64,000 bases of DNA. It comes from Pseudomonadota bacterium. GTDB taxonomy: Bacteria > Pseudomonadota > Alphaproteobacteria > Rhizobiales > Pleomorphomonadaceae. The notes below the pieces were generated by a model. It was given only the letters and a program-made list of their open reading frames with translations. It had not been told where the DNA came from and searched no databases. Position numbers and translations under genes: made by a program. The DNA lies in contig JAEZHI010000004.1 in NCBI GenBank assembly GCA_023436885.1, forward strand, positions 620,001-684,000. Reading direction: 5' to 3'. Positions 1 to 8,367 of this stretch are shown one piece after another (the first letter of the stretch is position 1; every line of letters begins with the position of its first letter).

Positions 1-433
1 CCACCGCCCGATCACCAAAGGCGCGAGCAAGGGAAGCAGCTAACCATTCCGGATAGTCCCCTTTCACCCAGTCTGGTGCGTCGGGCGGAACCTGGCCGGA
101 CGACAAGGCGGTCCGCTCGTCATCGGCAAGTGGTGACGGCGCGAACTTGTCTTCGGCAAAAAGGGCATCGAGCGAGGCTACGCTGCGCCCCCACAATCGA
201 ACAGCGGCAGCAAGGGCGAGTGAGCGCGGGCTGTCGGAACCCATGACGGCAGCAAGCGATGCCTTGCGACGCAACACATCGAACACCAAGTTGCCGATGG
301 CGCTACGATCTTTGGAGCCTGCGAAGCGATGGGTCAGGCCCCAATCCTTCAGTGCATCCTGCACCGGGCGCCGCGTGCGCTCAACATCACCCAGCACCTC
401 GATCGCCGCTGCGATCCTGCCGCCATCTCTCAT
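1..433 (-). CDS. rsmB: RsmB/NOP-family rRNA cytosine-C5 methyltransferase, N-terminal part (runs off left edge)
   Basis: An open frame on the minus strand starts at ATG 433 (MRDGGRIAAAIEVLGDVE) and is still open at base 1, so about 144 codons are visible. The segment FAGSKDRSAIGNLVFDVLR is typical of the NusB-like RNA-binding domain that precedes the SAM-dependent methyltransferase domain in rhizobial RsmB/NOP proteins, which methylate 16S rRNA cytosine. The catalytic cysteines would lie outside the window, so activity cannot be judged. It follows guaB on the same strand, with a strong hairpin between them, and is probably transcribed separately. Confidence 0.72.
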   Translation of the reverse strand, partial: MRDGGRIAAAIEVLGDVERTRRPVQDALKDWGLTHRFAGSKDRSAIGNLVFDVLRRKASLAAVMGSDSPRSLALAAAVRLWGRSVASLDALFAEDKFAPSPLADDERTALSSGQVPPDAPDWVKGDYPEWLAASLARAFGDRAV

Positions 434-485
434 AGCTTAATCCTTCGGTTGCCCGTCTAGTCTTGGTGCCGACATATGAATGAGA

Positions 486-513
486 CGGCCGCCGGGAGCA
501 AGCCCGGCGGCCG
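486..513 (-). terminator. Hairpin terminator downstream of guaB
   Basis: A perfect 11-bp GC-only inverted repeat (CGGCCGCCGGG / CCCGGCGGCCG) with a 6-base loop lies 50 bases past the guaB stop. No clear T-tract follows on either strand, so intrinsic termination is likely but not certain. Confidence 0.6.
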
Positions 514-563
514 TTGGAAAGTATAATGAGTACAGCCAGAATCCGTCCGACGACCAGGCGCTA

Positions 564-2069
564 TCAGACAGCGCCGGGATAATTCGGGCTCTCGCGGGTG
601 ATGGTCACGTCATGGGCGTGGCTTTCCCGCATGCCGGCCGAGGAAATGCGGACGAACTGGCTCCGGTCCTGAAGGTCGGAGATCGTCTTTGCACCGACGT
701 AGCCCATGGCGGCGCGGATGCCGCCGACAAGCTGATGGACGACCGAGCCAAGCGGCCCCTTGTAAGGCACCTGTCCCTCGATACCCTCTGGAACCAGCTT
801 GAGCTGATCGCGGACTTCCGCCTGGAAATAACGATCCGCTGAGCCGCGCGACATGGCGCCCACCGAGCCCATGCCGCGGTAGCTCTTGTAGCTGCGGCCC
901 TGGTAGAGATAGACCTCGCCGGGGCTTTCGTCTGTACCGGCCAGAAGCGAACCGATCATGCAGGCGGTAGCGCCGGCCGCCAGCGCCTTGGCGCAGTCGC
1001 CGGAGAAGCGGATACCGCCGTCGGCGATCACCGGCACACCGGCATCGCGGGCGGCTGACACACCTTCCATGATGGCGGTGAGCTGAGGCACGCCGACACC
1101 GGCGACGATACGCGTGGTGCAGATCGAGCCTGGTCCGATGCCGACCTTGACCGCATCGGCGCCGGCGTCGATCAACGCCTTGGTGCCATCGGCTGTCGCC
1201 ACGTTGCCGGCGATCACCTGCACATGGTTGGAGAGCTTCTTCACCTTGGTGACGGCCTGCAGCACATATTCGGAATGGCCGTGGGCGGTATCGACCACCA
1301 GCACGTCGACACCGGCGTCGATCAGTGCCTGCGAACGCTCATGCCCCTTGTCTCCGACCGTGGTCGCGGCGGCAACGCGCAGACGGCCCTGCTCGTCCTT
1401 GGCAGCATTTGGATTGAGCCGAGCCTTTTCGATGTCCTTGACGGTGATCAGGCCCACGCACTGATAAGCCGCGTCAACGACCAACAGCTTTTCGATGCGG
1501 TGCTGATGCAGAAGACGCTTGGCCTCGTCATGGCTGACGCCCTCGCGAACCGTGATGAGGTTCTCGCGCGTCATCAACTCGTAGACCCGCTGGTTAGGAT
1601 CGGAGGCGAAGCGAACATCGCGGTTGGTCAGGATGCCGACCAGCCGACCGTGAGTGCGACCGCCCTCGCCGGCATTCTCGACCACCGGAATACCCGAGAT
1701 GTTATGCGCCTTCATGAGATCAAGCGCATCCTTGAGCGTCGCCTCCGGGCCAATCACCACGGGATTGACCACCATGCCGCTTTCGAACTTCTTCACCTGC
1801 CGCACATGCTCGGCCTGGGTCTCGACGTCGAGGTTGCGATGGATGACGCCGATGCCGCCAGCCTGCGCCATCGCGATGGCGAGACGGGATTCGGTGACCG
1901 TATCCATGGCCGACGAGAGCAAGGGAATGTTGAGCTCGATGGTACGGGTCAGGCGCGTACGAACGTCTGTATCCGCCGGCAACACTTCGGAATGGCCGGG
2001 CAGCAGCAGCACGTCATCGAAGGTCAGCGCGAGATCGCCGCCAGCGGAGGGAACGAAGAATGAGGCCAT
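564..2069 (-). CDS. guaB: Inosine-5'-monophosphate dehydrogenase
   Basis: 501 aa. Catalyses NAD-dependent oxidation of IMP to XMP, the committed step of GMP synthesis, in the cytosol. The start is ATG 2069 (MASFFVPSAGG), preceded by AAGGAG at good spacing; the longer upstream frame has no such site. The TIM-barrel start is FDDVLLLP near residue 18. Two CBS domains lie at about 100-215. The catalytic loop GPGSICTTR places the nucleophile at Cys317, and the flap and C-terminal GMGS/GAM segments are present. Length is normal for the family. Long open frames on the plus strand across this gene are antisense shadows. Confidence 0.97.
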   Translation of the reverse strand: MASFFVPSAGGDLALTFDDVLLLPGHSEVLPADTDVRTRLTRTIELNIPLLSSAMDTVTESRLAIAMAQAGGIGVIHRNLDVETQAEHVRQVKKFESGMVVNPVVIGPEATLKDALDLMKAHNISGIPVVENAGEGGRTHGRLVGILTNRDVRFASDPNQRVYELMTRENLITVREGVSHDEAKRLLHQHRIEKLLVVDAAYQCVGLITVKDIEKARLNPNAAKDEQGRLRVAAATTVGDKGHERSQALIDAGVDVLVVDTAHGHSEYVLQAVTKVKKLSNHVQVIAGNVATADGTKALIDAGADAVKVGIGPGSICTTRIVAGVGVPQLTAIMEGVSAARDAGVPVIADGGIRFSGDCAKALAAGATACMIGSLLAGTDESPGEVYLYQGRSYKSYRGMGSVGAMSRGSADRYFQAEVRDQLKLVPEGIEGQVPYKGPLGSVVHQLVGGIRAAMGYVGAKTISDLQDRSQFVRISSAGMRESHAHDVTITRESPNYPGAV

Positions 2070-2302
2070 GACCAACTCCTTGGGCTCACGGGCGACGAAA
2101 TGAAAATAAGCCTGTCCGAAATCGCTGCGGGCGACTCGGGGCAAGCGTTCATCACCGAATGAAGTTGGCGGTGGTCTCTACCACGGGCGCCGCGTTTGGC
2201 AAAGGCAAAAGCGCGACTTTGGTATACTTACGCGAAAGCTCTGACTAACTGGGGCTCTCGCCAGACACTCGTTTACGATCAAGGCTCGACCAAAAATCTG
2301 AC

Positions 2303-3028
2303 CTATTGTTCGAAAATTCGTTCCGCCGAATTAATTATATCAATGACTTGCCGAACATTCCTAATGTTTGACTCTATGAACAGTCGAGGATGTTCGACTG
2401 GCTCATCGACATGCTCGTAGGTCCAGGTGAGGTCGTGCGGAATGTGGACGGCAAAAGCACCTGCCTCTAGTGCAGGAAGGATATCAGACCGGAGCGAATT
2501 GCCGACCATCAATCCTTTTTCGGCACCATCCCCATGGCTGGAAAAGACGCGGGCATAGGTGGCAGCTGACTTGTCGGAGACAATTTCAACGGCGCTAAAG
2601 AGATCGGCGAGCCCGGAGGCTGTCAATTTGCGCTCCTGATCGAACAGATCTCCCTTGGTGATCAGGATCAGCGGATAGTGCTCGGAAAGCGCTTCCAGCG
2701 TTTCCCGAACGTTGGGCAACAGCTCGACGGGATGACCGAGCATTTCTCGGCCCATGGAAAGCACACCAGCGACAATTGCCGGATCCAGTTGCCCGGAAGA
2801 GACCTCCAGCGCCGTCTCCATCATCGAAAGCGTGAAGCCTTTTATGCCGAAGCCATAGACGGGAATATTGCGTTTTTCGATTGCGAACAGTCGGCTCGCA
2901 AGCGTCGATCGGTCGCCAAAATTGCTGAGAAGATCTAGAAAGCGGCCTTCGGTTTCCCGAAAGAAGCACTCGTTCTGCCAGAGCGTATCATCGGCATCGA
3001 AACCCAGCGAAGTGACCTTAGGCGGCAT
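2303..3028 (-). CDS. HAD-superfamily hydrolase
   Basis: 241 aa from ATG 3028 (MPPKVTSLGFDADDTLW). HAD motif I is D11-x-D13-D14-T; motif II is LILITKGD; the late acidic motif is VGNSLRSD. These are the nucleophile, phosphate-binding and Mg-binding elements of HAD phosphatases. An N-terminal extension to 3097 is possible but has no better ribosome site; GGAGTGGGAAT precedes 3028. The substrate cannot be told. A second, unrelated HAD gene begins about 90 bases away in the opposite direction, so the two are divergently transcribed. Confidence 0.85.
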   Translation of the reverse strand: MPPKVTSLGFDADDTLWQNECFFRETEGRFLDLLSNFGDRSTLASRLFAIEKRNIPVYGFGIKGFTLSMMETALEVSSGQLDPAIVAGVLSMGREMLGHPVELLPNVRETLEALSEHYPLILITKGDLFDQERKLTASGLADLFSAVEIVSDKSAATYARVFSSHGDGAEKGLMVGNSLRSDILPALEAGAFAVHIPHDLTWTYEHVDEPVEHPRLFIESNIRNVRQVIDIINSAERIFEQ

Positions 3029-3117
3029 CTTATTCCCACTCCGCGCTAGACGTTGAGATTGCCGAGCGATGGCCCTCTCGATATGCAAAGCCACCATCGT
3101 TTTCGCAGGGACCCGAC

Positions 3118-3828
3118 ATGCCGATTCGAGCCGTTCTGTTCGACAAGGATGGAACCCTTCTCGACTATAACCTCACCTGGGGTCCGATCAATGTCGCTGC
3201 CGCGGAGATCGCGGCGGGAGGCGACCCTGTTTTGGCAGACCGTCTCCTGGCCGAGGGGGGCATGGACCGGGTGACCATGGTCACCCGCTCGGGAAGCCTT
3301 CTGGCAGCCGGCCACACGATCGAGATTGCGGCAGCCTGGGTCAAAGCCGGTAGCCCTCTTTCCCTCAATGACCTGTCGTATCGCCTCGATGCGCTTTTCA
3401 CAGCGTCTGCCACCGGTTCGGTGCCAATCGGCGATCTTGAAGCCTGCTTTTCGGCACTGCGGGCGGAGGGGCTGACACTCGGCATTGCATCGTCGGATAA
3501 TGAGGCATCCATCCATCTCATGCTCGATCACCTGGGTCTTGCCCAGCACATCTCGTTTGTCGCGGGATATGATAGCGGCCATGGTGTGAAACCCGGCCCA
3601 GGAATGGTGCATGCGTTCGCCAGCGCCCTCAGTCTTGAGCCTTCGCAGATTGCTGTGGTCGGCGACAACAGCCACGACATCGACATGGGTCGCAGCGCCG
3701 GAGCGGGTCTGGTGATCGGCGTCTTGAGCGGAACAGGGGATGCGGCGTCACTTGAGCCTATTGCCGACATATGCCTTTCCGACATCAGCAAACTGCCGGC
3801 TTTCCTGGCGCCTCACCTTGCCGCTTGA
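3118..3828 (+). CDS. HAD hydrolase, phosphoglycolate phosphatase-like
   Basis: 236 aa. Motif I FDKDGTLLD (nucleophile D9, acid D11), a helical cap at about 17-80, motif II IASSDN, motif III Lys in GVKPGPGM, and motif IV VVGDNSHDIDMG. The arrangement is that of Gph/PGP-type phosphatases, which remove phosphate from small metabolites in the cytosol. The precise substrate is not evident. It precedes mazG by about 95 bases on the same strand, so a shared house-cleaning transcript is plausible. Confidence 0.85.
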   Translation: MPIRAVLFDKDGTLLDYNLTWGPINVAAAEIAAGGDPVLADRLLAEGGMDRVTMVTRSGSLLAAGHTIEIAAAWVKAGSPLSLNDLSYRLDALFTASATGSVPIGDLEACFSALRAEGLTLGIASSDNEASIHLMLDHLGLAQHISFVAGYDSGHGVKPGPGMVHAFASALSLEPSQIAVVGDNSHDIDMGRSAGAGLVIGVLSGTGDAASLEPIADICLSDISKLPAFLAPHLAA

Positions 3829-3923
3829 GGCGGCAAAGCTGGCGCCGTTTTGGCGTTGACTTGGGCGCCCGCCCGCGCGAAGTCTCGCGCCGCAAGCTTC
3901 CAGACAGTCAAGGATACCAAGCC

Positions 3924-4757
3924 ATGCAACCCGGCCGCGACATCTCCATCCTGATCGAGATCATGGCACGGTTGCGAGACCCCAAGGCCGGCTGTGCCTG
4001 GGATCTGGAGCAGACCTTCGAAACTATCGCGCCCTACACCATCGAAGAGGCCTACGAAGTTGCCGAGGCGATCGCTCGCGGTGATCGGCACGACATCTGC
4101 GACGAGTTAGGCGACCTTTTGTTGCAGGTGGCATTTCACGCGCGCATCGCCGAGGAGGAAGGCGCCTTCGCTTTCCCCGATGTGGTGGAAGCCGTCACGC
4201 GGAAGATGATCCGGCGGCATCCCCACGTCTTCGGGCCGGAGGATGCCCGGACACCGCACCTCGTCAAGGGACTGTGGGAGAAGATCAAGGCCGAGGAGAA
4301 AGCAGAGAAGGCGGCCCGCCTTGGCGGAGAGCTGCCTAGAGGATTGCTGGATTCCGTTTCGGTCGCCATGCCGCCGATGCTGAGGGCGGTCAAGTTGCAG
4401 CAAAAGGCCGGAACCGTCGGCTTTGACTGGAACGATCCGCGTGCCGTGCTCGCCAAGATTCGCGAGGAACTCGACGAACTTGAGGCGGAAATCGATAAGG
4501 TCGATAATCCGGAGACTGGAAAGAGCGACGCCAGGGCCTCCATGGAGGCCGAACTCGGAGATGTGCTATTCGCCCTCGCCAATCTCGGACGTCATCTCGA
4601 CATCGACCCTGAGGCGGCTGTGCGGGCAACCAATGAGAAATTCAGGAAACGCTTTTCATTCATCGAACAAAAGCTGGAAGAGGCCGGAAGAAGGCCGGAA
4701 GACGCCACGCTCGAAGAGATGGAAGAGCTCTGGCAGCGCGCAAAGACCGAGAGCTGA
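3924..4757 (+). CDS. mazG: Nucleoside triphosphate pyrophosphohydrolase MazG
   Basis: 277 aa from ATG 3924 (MQPGRDISILIEIM); the longer frame from 3771 overlaps the upstream HAD gene and is unlikely. The protein has two MazG repeats. In the first, EEAYE at 41-45 and DICDELGD at 57-64 are the Mg-binding EExxE/ExxD pair, and a second copy follows (EELDELEAE, MEAELGDVLF). The enzyme hydrolyses (d)NTPs to NMP and PPi and clears non-canonical nucleotides. A bidirectional terminator follows at 4782. Confidence 0.95.
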   Translation: MQPGRDISILIEIMARLRDPKAGCAWDLEQTFETIAPYTIEEAYEVAEAIARGDRHDICDELGDLLLQVAFHARIAEEEGAFAFPDVVEAVTRKMIRRHPHVFGPEDARTPHLVKGLWEKIKAEEKAEKAARLGGELPRGLLDSVSVAMPPMLRAVKLQQKAGTVGFDWNDPRAVLAKIREELDELEAEIDKVDNPETGKSDARASMEAELGDVLFALANLGRHLDIDPEAAVRATNEKFRKRFSFIEQKLEEAGRRPEDATLEEMEELWQRAKTES

Positions 4758-4777
4758 CGGTCGAGCTATCTCAGAAA

Positions 4778-4805
4778 TGAAAAACCCGGCACACTGGCCG
4801 GGTTT
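4778..4805. terminator. Bidirectional terminator between mazG and a convergent microprotein gene
   Basis: AAACCCGGC at 4782-4790, a 6-base loop, then GCCGGGTTT at 4797-4805. On the minus strand the stem is followed by TTTTTCATTT, serving the DUF3563-type gene at 4902. The same stem can stop mazG transcription from the other side. Confidence 0.85.
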
Positions 4806-4901
4806 CACAATCCTCTTGGGGCCGGACCGTCTTCGAGCCGGCGGCTCGTGGTCCGGGGTAGCTGGCGCGCGATCCCGATGACGGGATCGATGTGACGACG
4901 A

Positions 4902-5057
4902 TCAGAAGCCGGCATTGTGGAACATCCCACGGTCAACGGCGCGCTGACGGTACTCGAGGTCGATCCGATCGGTGGCCTCGTTGAGATAGGCAAGCTCACG
5001 TTCGGCGGCGGTAGACGGGCGAAGCGCACGAGCGGCCTTGCGAAGCTGAGTGAACAT
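4902..5057 (-). CDS. DUF3563-type small protein, copy 1
   Basis: 51 aa, ATG 5057 after GGAAGATAAA. The protein begins MFTQLRKAARALRP and carries the core AERELAYLNEATDRIDLEYR followed by VDRG and an aromatic residue. This matches two neighbouring copies at 5542 and 5989 and, from memory, the DUF3563 family of short alphaproteobacterial proteins of unknown role. It is basic at the N-terminus, with heptad-like acidic/leucine positions in the middle. No signal peptide or membrane segment. It has its own terminator. Confidence 0.82.
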   Translation of the reverse strand: MFTQLRKAARALRPSTAAERELAYLNEATDRIDLEYRQRAVDRGMFHNAGF

Positions 5058-5541
5058 TTTATCTTCCTTTCGATCCACGAACCGCCGGTTTATCTTCAGG
5101 ACCCAGCGATCCGTTCCTCTGTCCTGACAACTATGAAGATAATGTATTCTGTTCTTTGGACCAGTTCGAATGTTGCATGACGCGCATGCATCCTGCGAAT
5201 TGGTCTCAATAGTTTCTCTTTAACGGGAATTCAGGAAAGCTTCATTCGACTTGTCCAAAGAGCAAGTATTTTAACGAAGCGTTAATCACCTGATCACCAA
5301 GAGACAGCCCATGCTGCCTAGCCATCTATGAGTGGGAAAAGTGGTCGCAGGCTAGGGTCAGCAACCCTCCCTAGAAAATGACAAGAGCGCCCAAGCGGTC
5401 AAGCCAATGGGCGCTCATCAAACACCGACACTTCACAAGGATCGAAAACTCGCACCGCTTACTGAGAGCCGATTTTTCGTTTCCTCGAATCTCCAAGGCA
5501 GAGGAAACTCAAAGATTTCATTTCTGGATCAAGCCTCTAGT
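5058..5541. other. Intergenic, promoter side of copy 1 and terminator of copy 2
   Basis: 484 bases with no convincing gene. It holds the upstream region of copy 1 (AT-richer, with several TTAA/TATT tracts at about 5140-5290) and the terminator of copy 2 at 5385-5416. No specific promoter could be assigned with confidence. Confidence 0.6.
5385..5416 (-). terminator. Terminator of DUF3563-type copy 2
   Basis: GAGCGCCCA at 5385-5393 pairs with TGGGCGCTC at 5408-5416. On the minus strand the stem is followed by TTGTCATTTTC. Confidence 0.8.
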
Positions 5542-5697
5542 TCAGAGGCCGAGATTCCGATTGCGACGGAACAGACCACGATCAACCTCGCGCTGACGAA
5601 GCTCCAGATCGATCCGATCGCCGGCTTCGTTCAGATATGCAGCCTCACGTTCGCTGGCGCTGACGGAGCGGAGGGCTTTCTTCAGGGTCCTAAACAT
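5542..5697 (-). CDS. DUF3563-type small protein, copy 2
   Basis: 51 aa, ATG 5697 after AAAGGATGCAGCT. It begins MFRTLKKALRSVSASERE, with the shared core YLNEAGDRIDLELRQREVD and ending RGLFRRNRNLGL. Close to copies 1 and 3 in length, order of residues and intergenic architecture. Function unknown. A separate transcription unit is inferred from the hairpin on its 3' side. Confidence 0.82.
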   Translation of the reverse strand: MFRTLKKALRSVSASEREAAYLNEAGDRIDLELRQREVDRGLFRRNRNLGL

Positions 5698-5912
5698 AGC
5701 TGCATCCTTTCTCTGGGGTCGCCGGGATCATTCAAGCTCCGGCGTCATTTCTTGCTCTTGCAAACAAAAGATAGCTATTCCTGCTGATCGTACCAGCGCG
5801 TATACCGCAACGCGGCCATGCACCCTTCGAAAAGCGGTTTAAAGAATAAGTATAGGTCTTGTTCAGACAAACTTTCGACCGCGCAAGCAACGCGCGATCC
5901 CTGGATATGACA

Positions 5913-5947
5913 AAAGCGCCTCGGTCTATCAGACCAGCAGGCGCTTT
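5913..5947 (-). terminator. Terminator of DUF3563-type copy 3
   Basis: AAAGCGCCT and AGGCGCTTT form the stem. On the minus strand it is followed by TTTTGTCATATC. The stem sequence resembles that of copy 2, again suggesting duplication of whole units. Confidence 0.8.
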
Positions 5948-5988
5948 CATTTCAAGCGGGTTGTGTTCCTCAGATCGACCCTATCGTC

Positions 5989-6150
5989 TCAGAGACCGAA
6001 TGGACCACGCCGGAACAGGCCGCGATCGATCTCGCGCTGACGATATTCGAGTTCGATACGATCTCCCGCAGCGCTCAGGTACTGCAGCTCACGCTCCTCG
6101 GTGGTGGGAACACGCAGAGCGCGGGCAACCTTTTTCAGCGGACCAAACAT
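5989..6150 (-). CDS. DUF3563-type small protein, copy 3
   Basis: 53 aa. ATG 6150 (MFGPLKKVARALRVPTTEER) is preferred over the longer frame to 6231 because the resulting protein aligns end to end with copies 1 and 2 and a GAGAGAAG ribosome site precedes it. Core YLSAAGDRIELEYRQREID, ending RGLFRRGPFGL. Unknown function. Confidence 0.85.
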   Translation of the reverse strand: MFGPLKKVARALRVPTTEERELQYLSAAGDRIELEYRQREIDRGLFRRGPFGL

Positions 6151-6397
6151 GGCTTTCACTTCTCTCAACGATACGAACCAGCGGCTCCGGCTCCAGACCG
6201 ACGCATCGGCCAACACCACCGCCTTGGCCATTCATATATACTTTCGTCGTAGAGGTACCAAGCTCATGGACGCAAGCCAGCCATGCGAAAGGCCTGGAAT
6301 CGTGTCATTATTTCTTCAAGGTCGCTTCAGGCAAATTTAAGCGAGTGGCAAAAGCGCGGCAGTTCGCCCAGCTTTCCGTAACGTCGCCACAATTGGC

Positions 6398-7225
6398 TCA
6401 GGCTACGGTGTCGACGATCTTGCCACCCTCGATCACCATTCCATCAAAGGATGGCACCACGTCTTCCGGCAGGTCGGAAAGCAATGTCCGGTAATCGAGA
6501 TCGTGATGCATGTGCGTGAGAACGATAAGCCGGGCACCGACGCGACGGCCTGCCTCAATCGCCTGGTCAACCGAGAAATGGCTGACGTGCGGGCGGTAGC
6601 GTAAAGCATCGACAATGAAAACGTCGGCCCCTTCGATCAAGGGCCAGCTTTCGTCTGGGACGGCGCTGACATCGGACGAGTAGGCCAGCGTTCCAAATCG
6701 ATATCCGATGCTCTGTATGTCGCCATGCGCTTGAACATAAGGCATTACCTCGATCGGGCCGCCTTTACCCTCAATAACCAAGGGTACGCCCACTTCAATC
6801 CGATGCTCGGCGACAATCGGAGGATATCCGGACCCGACCGGCGTCTCGAAACAATAACCGAACGCTTCCTTCAGCCGAGCCGCCGTCACCTCGTCGGCAT
6901 AGACGGGCACGCGGTGCCCGCTGTTGTGGAAGAACTGACGCAGTTCATCGATGCCGTGGATATGGTCGGCATGCGAATGCGTGTAGAGCACCGCATCGGC
7001 TTCGCCCACGCCCGCCCGCAAGACCTGCTCGCGAAAATCGGGACCGGTATCGACGATGATCCTGGTAACTCCGCCGTCCGTGCCGAACTTCTCGACCATC
7101 AGCGACGATCGCAAGCGACGGTTTCGCGGCTCCCTGGGATCGCACGCCCCCCAATCATTGCCGATGCGCGGCACTCCGGGCGATGCGCCGCAGCCAAGGA
7201 CGGTAAAACGCATGCGTTCGGTCAT
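6398..7225 (-). CDS. MBL-fold metallo-hydrolase (PhnP-like)
   Basis: 275 aa. The zinc-binding motif THSHADH is at 82-88, with further ligands in the AHGD and LTHMHHD segments and in SSDVSAVPDE. The family includes PhnP-type cyclic phosphodiesterases; here it sits directly after tatD with a 4-base overlap (7222-7225), a pairing that is common in alphaproteobacteria. No phosphonate genes are near, so a PhnP reaction is not implied. Cytosolic; no signal peptide. Confidence 0.87.
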   Translation of the reverse strand: MTERMRFTVLGCGASPGVPRIGNDWGACDPREPRNRRLRSSLMVEKFGTDGGVTRIIVDTGPDFREQVLRAGVGEADAVLYTHSHADHIHGIDELRQFFHNSGHRVPVYADEVTAARLKEAFGYCFETPVGSGYPPIVAEHRIEVGVPLVIEGKGGPIEVMPYVQAHGDIQSIGYRFGTLAYSSDVSAVPDESWPLIEGADVFIVDALRYRPHVSHFSVDQAIEAGRRVGARLIVLTHMHHDLDYRTLLSDLPEDVVPSFDGMVIEGGKIVDTVA

Positions 7226-8013
7226 GAGCCAAACACCTCGCGAGGCACCTTGGAGAACAACTGGGAGAAGTTTTCCGTTGTTCGCGCAGCCATGTCCTCA
7301 GACGAGGTTCCCTTCACGTCGGCGAGTACTTTCAGCGTATGAGCCACATAGGCAGGCTCATTGCGTTTGCCTCGCCACGGTAAGGGCGCCAGATAGGGGG
7401 CATCGGTCTCCACCAGAAGCCGATCCAGAGGTATGTCGGCAGCAATACCCCTGAGATCATCCGACCGCTTGAAAGTCAGAATGCCAGAGAAGGAGAAGTA
7501 GGCGCCCAGCGCCCTCGCCCGCTCCATTAGCTCCCGCCCCGAGGAGAAGCAGTGAAGCAGGATCGGGAAAGCGCCCTTCTCCGTCTCATCCTCAAGAATG
7601 GACGCCATATCGGAATCGGCATCGCGCGAGTGGATGCAGAGCGGCAAGCCGGTGGTCCGCGCCGCCGCGATGTGGCGACGGAAAACCTCTGCCTGAACGT
7701 CGCGAGGCGACGAATCGTAAAAATAGTCGAGCCCAGCCTCGCCGATCCCGATCACCTTCGGATGGTCGGCAAGCCGGACAAGCTCGTCAGTAGAGATCTC
7801 TGCTTCCTTTTCCGCTTCATGCGGATGGGTCCCGACGGTGCAGTAGACCTCGGGATGCGCCTCAGCGATGGCACGCACCGTTGCGAAGTCGCGAACCCGC
7901 GTCCCGATCGTGACCATCAGCCGAACGTCGGCTTCTGCCGCCCGGGCAATCAACGCATCGGTCTCGCCGGCAAAATCGGGAAAATCGAGGTGGCAGTGGC
8001 TATCGACGATCAT
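7222..8013 (-). CDS. tatD: TatD-family metal-dependent DNase
   Basis: 263 aa from ATG 8013 (MIVDSHCHLDF). The metal ligands are in HCHLD (6-10), GEAGLDY, the central IHSRDAD and HCFSSG segments, and the late ETDAPYL motif. TatD proteins are cytosolic TIM-barrel 3'-5' nucleases acting on damaged DNA. The start at 8037 is less likely because the family begins at the MIVDSH element. It forms a two-gene operon with the MBL-fold hydrolase. Confidence 0.93.
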   Translation of the reverse strand: MIVDSHCHLDFPDFAGETDALIARAAEADVRLMVTIGTRVRDFATVRAIAEAHPEVYCTVGTHPHEAEKEAEISTDELVRLADHPKVIGIGEAGLDYFYDSSPRDVQAEVFRRHIAAARTTGLPLCIHSRDADSDMASILEDETEKGAFPILLHCFSSGRELMERARALGAYFSFSGILTFKRSDDLRGIAADIPLDRLLVETDAPYLAPLPWRGKRNEPAYVAHTLKVLADVKGTSSEDMAARTTENFSQLFSKVPREVFGS

Positions 8014-8367
8014 TTTTATCTGGGCGCAAAAAGACAAGGAGATACTCCGACATAGCCTCTGGGACCGCCGCTGTCGAGCAGTGGAGACGTCCGGGCAGAT
8101 GCGCGCGGCACGCCGGTCGTCACAAAAGTCTCACTTGCTGAAGCTAGAAAAGCCTCGGTTGCGACACCCATTCAGCCGCTCAACCACACATAGGAAGTAA
8201 TGACATTTCAAACTCGTCGGCCATTTTGCCGGCTAGCTTTCCGGGCGCCCCAGGGCGTCCGTTTTTTTCGTTCCTGAATGCGTTGGAATTGCCCGGGACA
8301 CATCCGTCTGGAATTCGCTCATCCGAAAAGTCTGCAACTTTTCGTGCGAATGCCCTAACATCCCACG
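8014..8367. other. tatD-recG divergent intergenic region
   Basis: 354 bases between divergent tatD and recG. A hairpin with T-tract on the plus strand (8243-8271) is the only clear structure. A 25-codon frame from ATG 8200 with AGGAAG before it runs into the hairpin; it could be a leader peptide or chance. Confidence 0.5.
8243..8271 (+). terminator. Terminator-like hairpin upstream of recG
   Basis: CGGGCGCC-CCA-GGGCGTCCG forms an 8-9 bp stem with one G-U pair, followed by seven T residues. It sits on the plus strand, upstream of recG, with no obvious gene before it. It may end a short transcript or attenuate recG. Confidence 0.55.

Noticed and set aside
1224..2063. Long plus-strand open frame (279 codons) across guaB, with other shadows at 480-842 and 1654-2103
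   Set aside because: It is the antisense of a well-conserved gene in GC-rich DNA, with no ribosome site or family features.
2145..2302. Small plus-strand ORF between guaB and the HAD gene (2,196-2,420)
   Set aside because: It overlaps the HAD gene antisense and has no ribosome site; the region is a plain guaB upstream region.
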